Shown here one piece after another: positions 62,015 to 64,000 of a stretch of 64,000 bases of DNA. Under the pieces are notes generated by a model. It was not told the origin of the DNA and did not search any database. It saw nothing but the letters and a program-made list of their open reading frames with translations. The stretch is from Streptomyces platensis. Its GTDB lineage: Bacteria > Actinomycetota > Actinomycetes > Streptomycetales > Streptomycetaceae. Positions within the stretch are counted from its first letter, which is position 1. Every line of letters begins with the position of its first letter. Where the stretch lies: NCBI RefSeq assembly GCF_008704855.1, contig NZ_CP023691.1:5208001-5272000 (forward strand). Direction: 5' to 3'. A program made the translations under genes and the position numbers.

Positions 62015-63010
62015 ATGCGTTCGCTTCTGTGCGCGGCCGGTGCCGCGGGAATCCTGTGGTCGGCGGCCGTCGTGCCCGCGGCCGCCGACGAGCCCGACGG
62101 CTTCACCATCGGCGATCCCCGGATCACCGAGGCCAGCGGCCTGGCCGCCAGCCGGACGCACCCCGGGATCTACTGGACCCACAACGACAGCGACGACGGC
62201 CCGTACATCTACGCCGTCGACGGCAAGTCCGGCCGTACGGTCGCCCGGATCACGCTGCGCGGCATCGGTACGCCGCGCGATGTCGAGGCGATCTCGGTCG
62301 GCCCGGACGGTGACCTCTACGTCGGCGACATCGGCGACAACCTCGGCGGCAGCTGGAGCCACGTCTGGATCTACCGCTTTCCCGAACCGAAGCGGCTGCG
62401 CGATGCCACCGTCACCGCCACCCAGTTCGATGTGAAGTACGCCGACGGGCCGCGGGACGCCGAGGCGCTGATGGTGCATCCCAAGACCGGCCGGGTCTAT
62501 ATCGCCAGCAAGAAGCAGGGCGGCGGTGGCGCGCTCTACGAGGGCCCGCGGCGGCTCACCACCTCCGGCGTCAACACCTTCCGCAAGGTCGCCCCGGTCG
62601 ATCTGTGGGTGACCGACGGCGCGTTCTCCCCCGACGGCAGCCGGCTGGTGCTGCGCAGCTACTTCGGCGCCCGGATCTACCGCTGGCAGGACGGCCGCCC
62701 GAAGGACCTCGGCAGCGTGGGCGTACCGGTGCAGCAGCAGGGCGAGGCGGTCACCTTCACCGCGGACGGCCGCACCCTGATGTACGGCTCCGAGGGCGCC
62801 GACAGCGCGGTGGAGCCGGTCGGGCTGAGCGATGAGCAGCTGCCGGACACGGCCAAGGACGACCCGGCGAACGGTGACGGCGCCAATGGGAAGGGCGGGA
62901 AGGGGAGTTCGGCGACGGAGCTGGACCCCGGCTTCATCAAGGGGGCCATGGTCCTCGCCCTGGCCACGGGGCTGGTCGTCGCGCTCCGCAGGCTGCTGCG
63001 GAGGCGGTAG
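62015..63010 (+). CDS. exported membrane-anchored beta-propeller-like protein
   Basis: A 331-residue protein. The signal peptide ends near VVPAAADEP. The central part has repeated propeller-like blades (SGLAASRTHPGIYWTHNDSDDGPYIYAVD, AISVGPDGDLYVGDIGDNLGG, AFSPDGSRLVLRSY, AVTFTADGRTLMYGSEG). The C-terminus has one helix (GAMVLALATGLVVAL) and Arg residues, so it stays on the outer face of the membrane. The function is unknown. It is divergent from the SGNH hydrolase. Confidence 0.85.
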   Translation: MRSLLCAAGAAGILWSAAVVPAAADEPDGFTIGDPRITEASGLAASRTHPGIYWTHNDSDDGPYIYAVDGKSGRTVARITLRGIGTPRDVEAISVGPDGDLYVGDIGDNLGGSWSHVWIYRFPEPKRLRDATVTATQFDVKYADGPRDAEALMVHPKTGRVYIASKKQGGGGALYEGPRRLTTSGVNTFRKVAPVDLWVTDGAFSPDGSRLVLRSYFGARIYRWQDGRPKDLGSVGVPVQQQGEAVTFTADGRTLMYGSEGADSAVEPVGLSDEQLPDTAKDDPANGDGANGKGGKGSSATELDPGFIKGAMVLALATGLVVALRRLLRRR

Positions 63011-63059
63011 GCCCCTTCCGGCGGCGTGGGCGGATCCACCGGGCGCGCCTGGGTCCCCG

Positions 63060-63479
63060 TCAGGCTCCCGCCGGGCCGTCCCCCTCGGTCAGCCGCAGCT
63101 CGTAATGGAGCGTCCGCTGCTTCTTCAGCCGGTGCACGAGCGGCACCACCAGCCCGTGAAGCAGCGGATATTTCCGGGTCAGCGAGCGTTCGGCCCGCCG
63201 GTACTCCCGGGTCTGCGGATCCAGCAGCCGCACCCGCGCCTTGACGGCGGGTCCGGTGGGCCGCCCCCGCCAGGTGGAGGGGCGGATCTCCACCTCCGGG
63301 AAGTTGCGCATCCGCTTGGTCTTCCAGGCGTCGCCGTACGTGCGGAAGTAGGCGTGGTCGCCGTCGACGGCGATATTCATCGGGGTGCCGACGCCGGTGC
63401 CGTCCCGCTTGTACGAGGTCAGCAGAATCGCCCCCTGCCGCTCGAAGGGGGCGAGGCCGGGGCTCGGGGGATTCGTCAT
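63060..63479 (-). CDS. PPOX-class F420/flavin-dependent oxidoreductase
   Basis: A 139-residue split-barrel protein. GAILLTSYKRDGTGVGTPMNIAVDGDHAYFRTYGDAWKTKRMRNFPEVEI is the typical F420-binding PPOX layout. The substrate is unknown. ATG 63479 follows GGGAG closely; ATG 63488 is an alternative. It lies downstream of a TetR gene on the same strand, which probably controls it. Confidence 0.85.
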   Translation of the reverse strand: MTNPPSPGLAPFERQGAILLTSYKRDGTGVGTPMNIAVDGDHAYFRTYGDAWKTKRMRNFPEVEIRPSTWRGRPTGPAVKARVRLLDPQTREYRRAERSLTRKYPLLHGLVVPLVHRLKKQRTLHYELRLTEGDGPAGA

Positions 63480-63516
63480 GGCTCCCATACAGGCACATCC
63501 GTCCTGTTTCGTCACC

Positions 63517-64000
63517 TCATGGTGCGTCCGTTCGGGCGGTACGGGCGGCGATGAGCGCCGCGAATCCGTCCAGGAGTGCGGACAGCCCCAGCTCGAAGAC
63601 GGGGGAGTCGTCACCGGCGAAGGTGTTCTCGTCCAGGGCGGCGAGGGCGGGGTAGCGGCCGCTCAGCATCGCCTTGGACAGCACCGGCTCCTGTGACTGC
63701 CAGAAGTCCGCATCGCTGATGCCGGTCCGCTTCTCGGCGAGCGTGGAGTTGAGCTCGGTGCGGGAAATGCCGGCGAGGAAGCCGCCGAAGGACACCAGGA
63801 CGTGGATCTTCTCGCGGTCGGTCAGACCGGTGCCGGCCAGGGCGCGCACCGAGTACTCCAGGGAGTCCAGGGCGTTGGGGCCGAGCAGTGGGCGGGCCTG
63901 GTCGACCTGGAGCAGCCAGGGGTGCCGGTGGTACTGCCGCCGGCTGGCGTGGGCGAGGGCCTCCATCGCGGGGCGCCAGCCGGCGGCCGGGTCGGGGTGG
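63517..64000 (-). CDS. TetR-family regulator, 5' end outside window
   Basis: The frame is open to the window edge, so 63966 is not the start. Only the C-terminal ligand-binding domain is visible (DPAAGWRPAMEALAHASRRQYHRHPWLLQ and later DREKIHVLVSFGGFLAGISR), matching the TetR_C_1 type of tetracycline-repressor-like proteins. The DNA-binding part lies beyond base 64000. It is followed by the oxidoreductase gene 37 bases downstream. Confidence 0.8.
   Translation of the reverse strand, partial: HPDPAAGWRPAMEALAHASRRQYHRHPWLLQVDQARPLLGPNALDSLEYSVRALAGTGLTDREKIHVLVSFGGFLAGISRTELNSTLAEKRTGISDADFWQSQEPVLSKAMLSGRYPALAALDENTFAGDDSPVFELGLSALLDGFAALIAARTARTDAP

Overview
The window is about 64 kb of very GC-rich DNA. 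Its dense single-copy genes, GTG/TTG starts and purine-rich ribosome binding sites are typical of an actinomycete. The order thrC, sulfur-carrier gene, cold-shock gene, groEL with CIRCE operators, followed later by murQ/PTS, cutC, an XPB helicase, the futalosine menaquinone genes mqnD/mqnB and a DUF3027 gene, fits a Streptomyces chromosome core or a very close relative. No rRNA, tRNA, CRISPR array, insertion sequence or phage module was recognised. Functional names come from reading the proteins; no database search was run.

Layout. 1-4.3 kb: 3' part of thrC, a MoaD/ThiS-type carrier, cspA-like and groEL2. 4.3-8.8 kb: a two-component system whose kinase is frameshifted, two small exported proteins, a divergent hypothetical gene and a tiny zinc-ribbon ORF. 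Three promoters here share an identically spaced direct-repeat box. 8.8-12.7 kb: N-acetylmuramic acid uptake and catabolism (murP, murQ, RpiR regulator). 12.7-20.3 kb: small hypotheticals, an MFS pump, repeat-rich intergenic DNA, an HD-domain protein, cutC and a membrane Ser/Thr kinase. 20.3-31 kb: HelD-type RNA polymerase helicase, a GT87 glycosyltransferase, XPB helicase, a membrane HTH/peptidoglycan-binding protein, an exported M15-like peptidase and a helicase-associated protein. 31-39 kb: membrane proteins, a HAD phosphatase, a second cold-shock protein, mqnD/mqnB, a lipoprotein, an MFS protein and DUF3027.

38.9-50.4 kb is the most accessory-looking part. It starts with a 478-bp composite inverted repeat. 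Next comes a sacsin-like ATPase whose 3' end is duplicated on the far side of a YrhB-GNAT gene pair. Then follow a small protein/DUF6879/XRE regulator module, a 44-residue Gly/Lys/Asp-rich peptide gene directly upstream of a protein-isoaspartate-methyltransferase-like enzyme (an imiditide-like RiPP candidate), and a YdcF/HTH module. Two paralogous His-rich mini-membrane proteins lie at 47.6 and 50.3 kb.

50.4-64 kb returns to core-like genes: a P-type cation ATPase, DUF2530, an AzgA-type purine permease, an RHH protein, a MarR/MFS pair, ThpR, a 28-residue membrane peptide, an aldo/keto reductase, a frameshifted MFS gene with a divergent TetR, an SGNH hydrolase, an exported beta-propeller-like protein, a flavin/F420-type oxidoreductase and a truncated TetR gene at the window edge. 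Both frameshifted genes (6.0-7.7 and 59.2-60.4 kb) are restored by removing one base from a G/C run, so sequencing error must be excluded before calling them pseudogenes.
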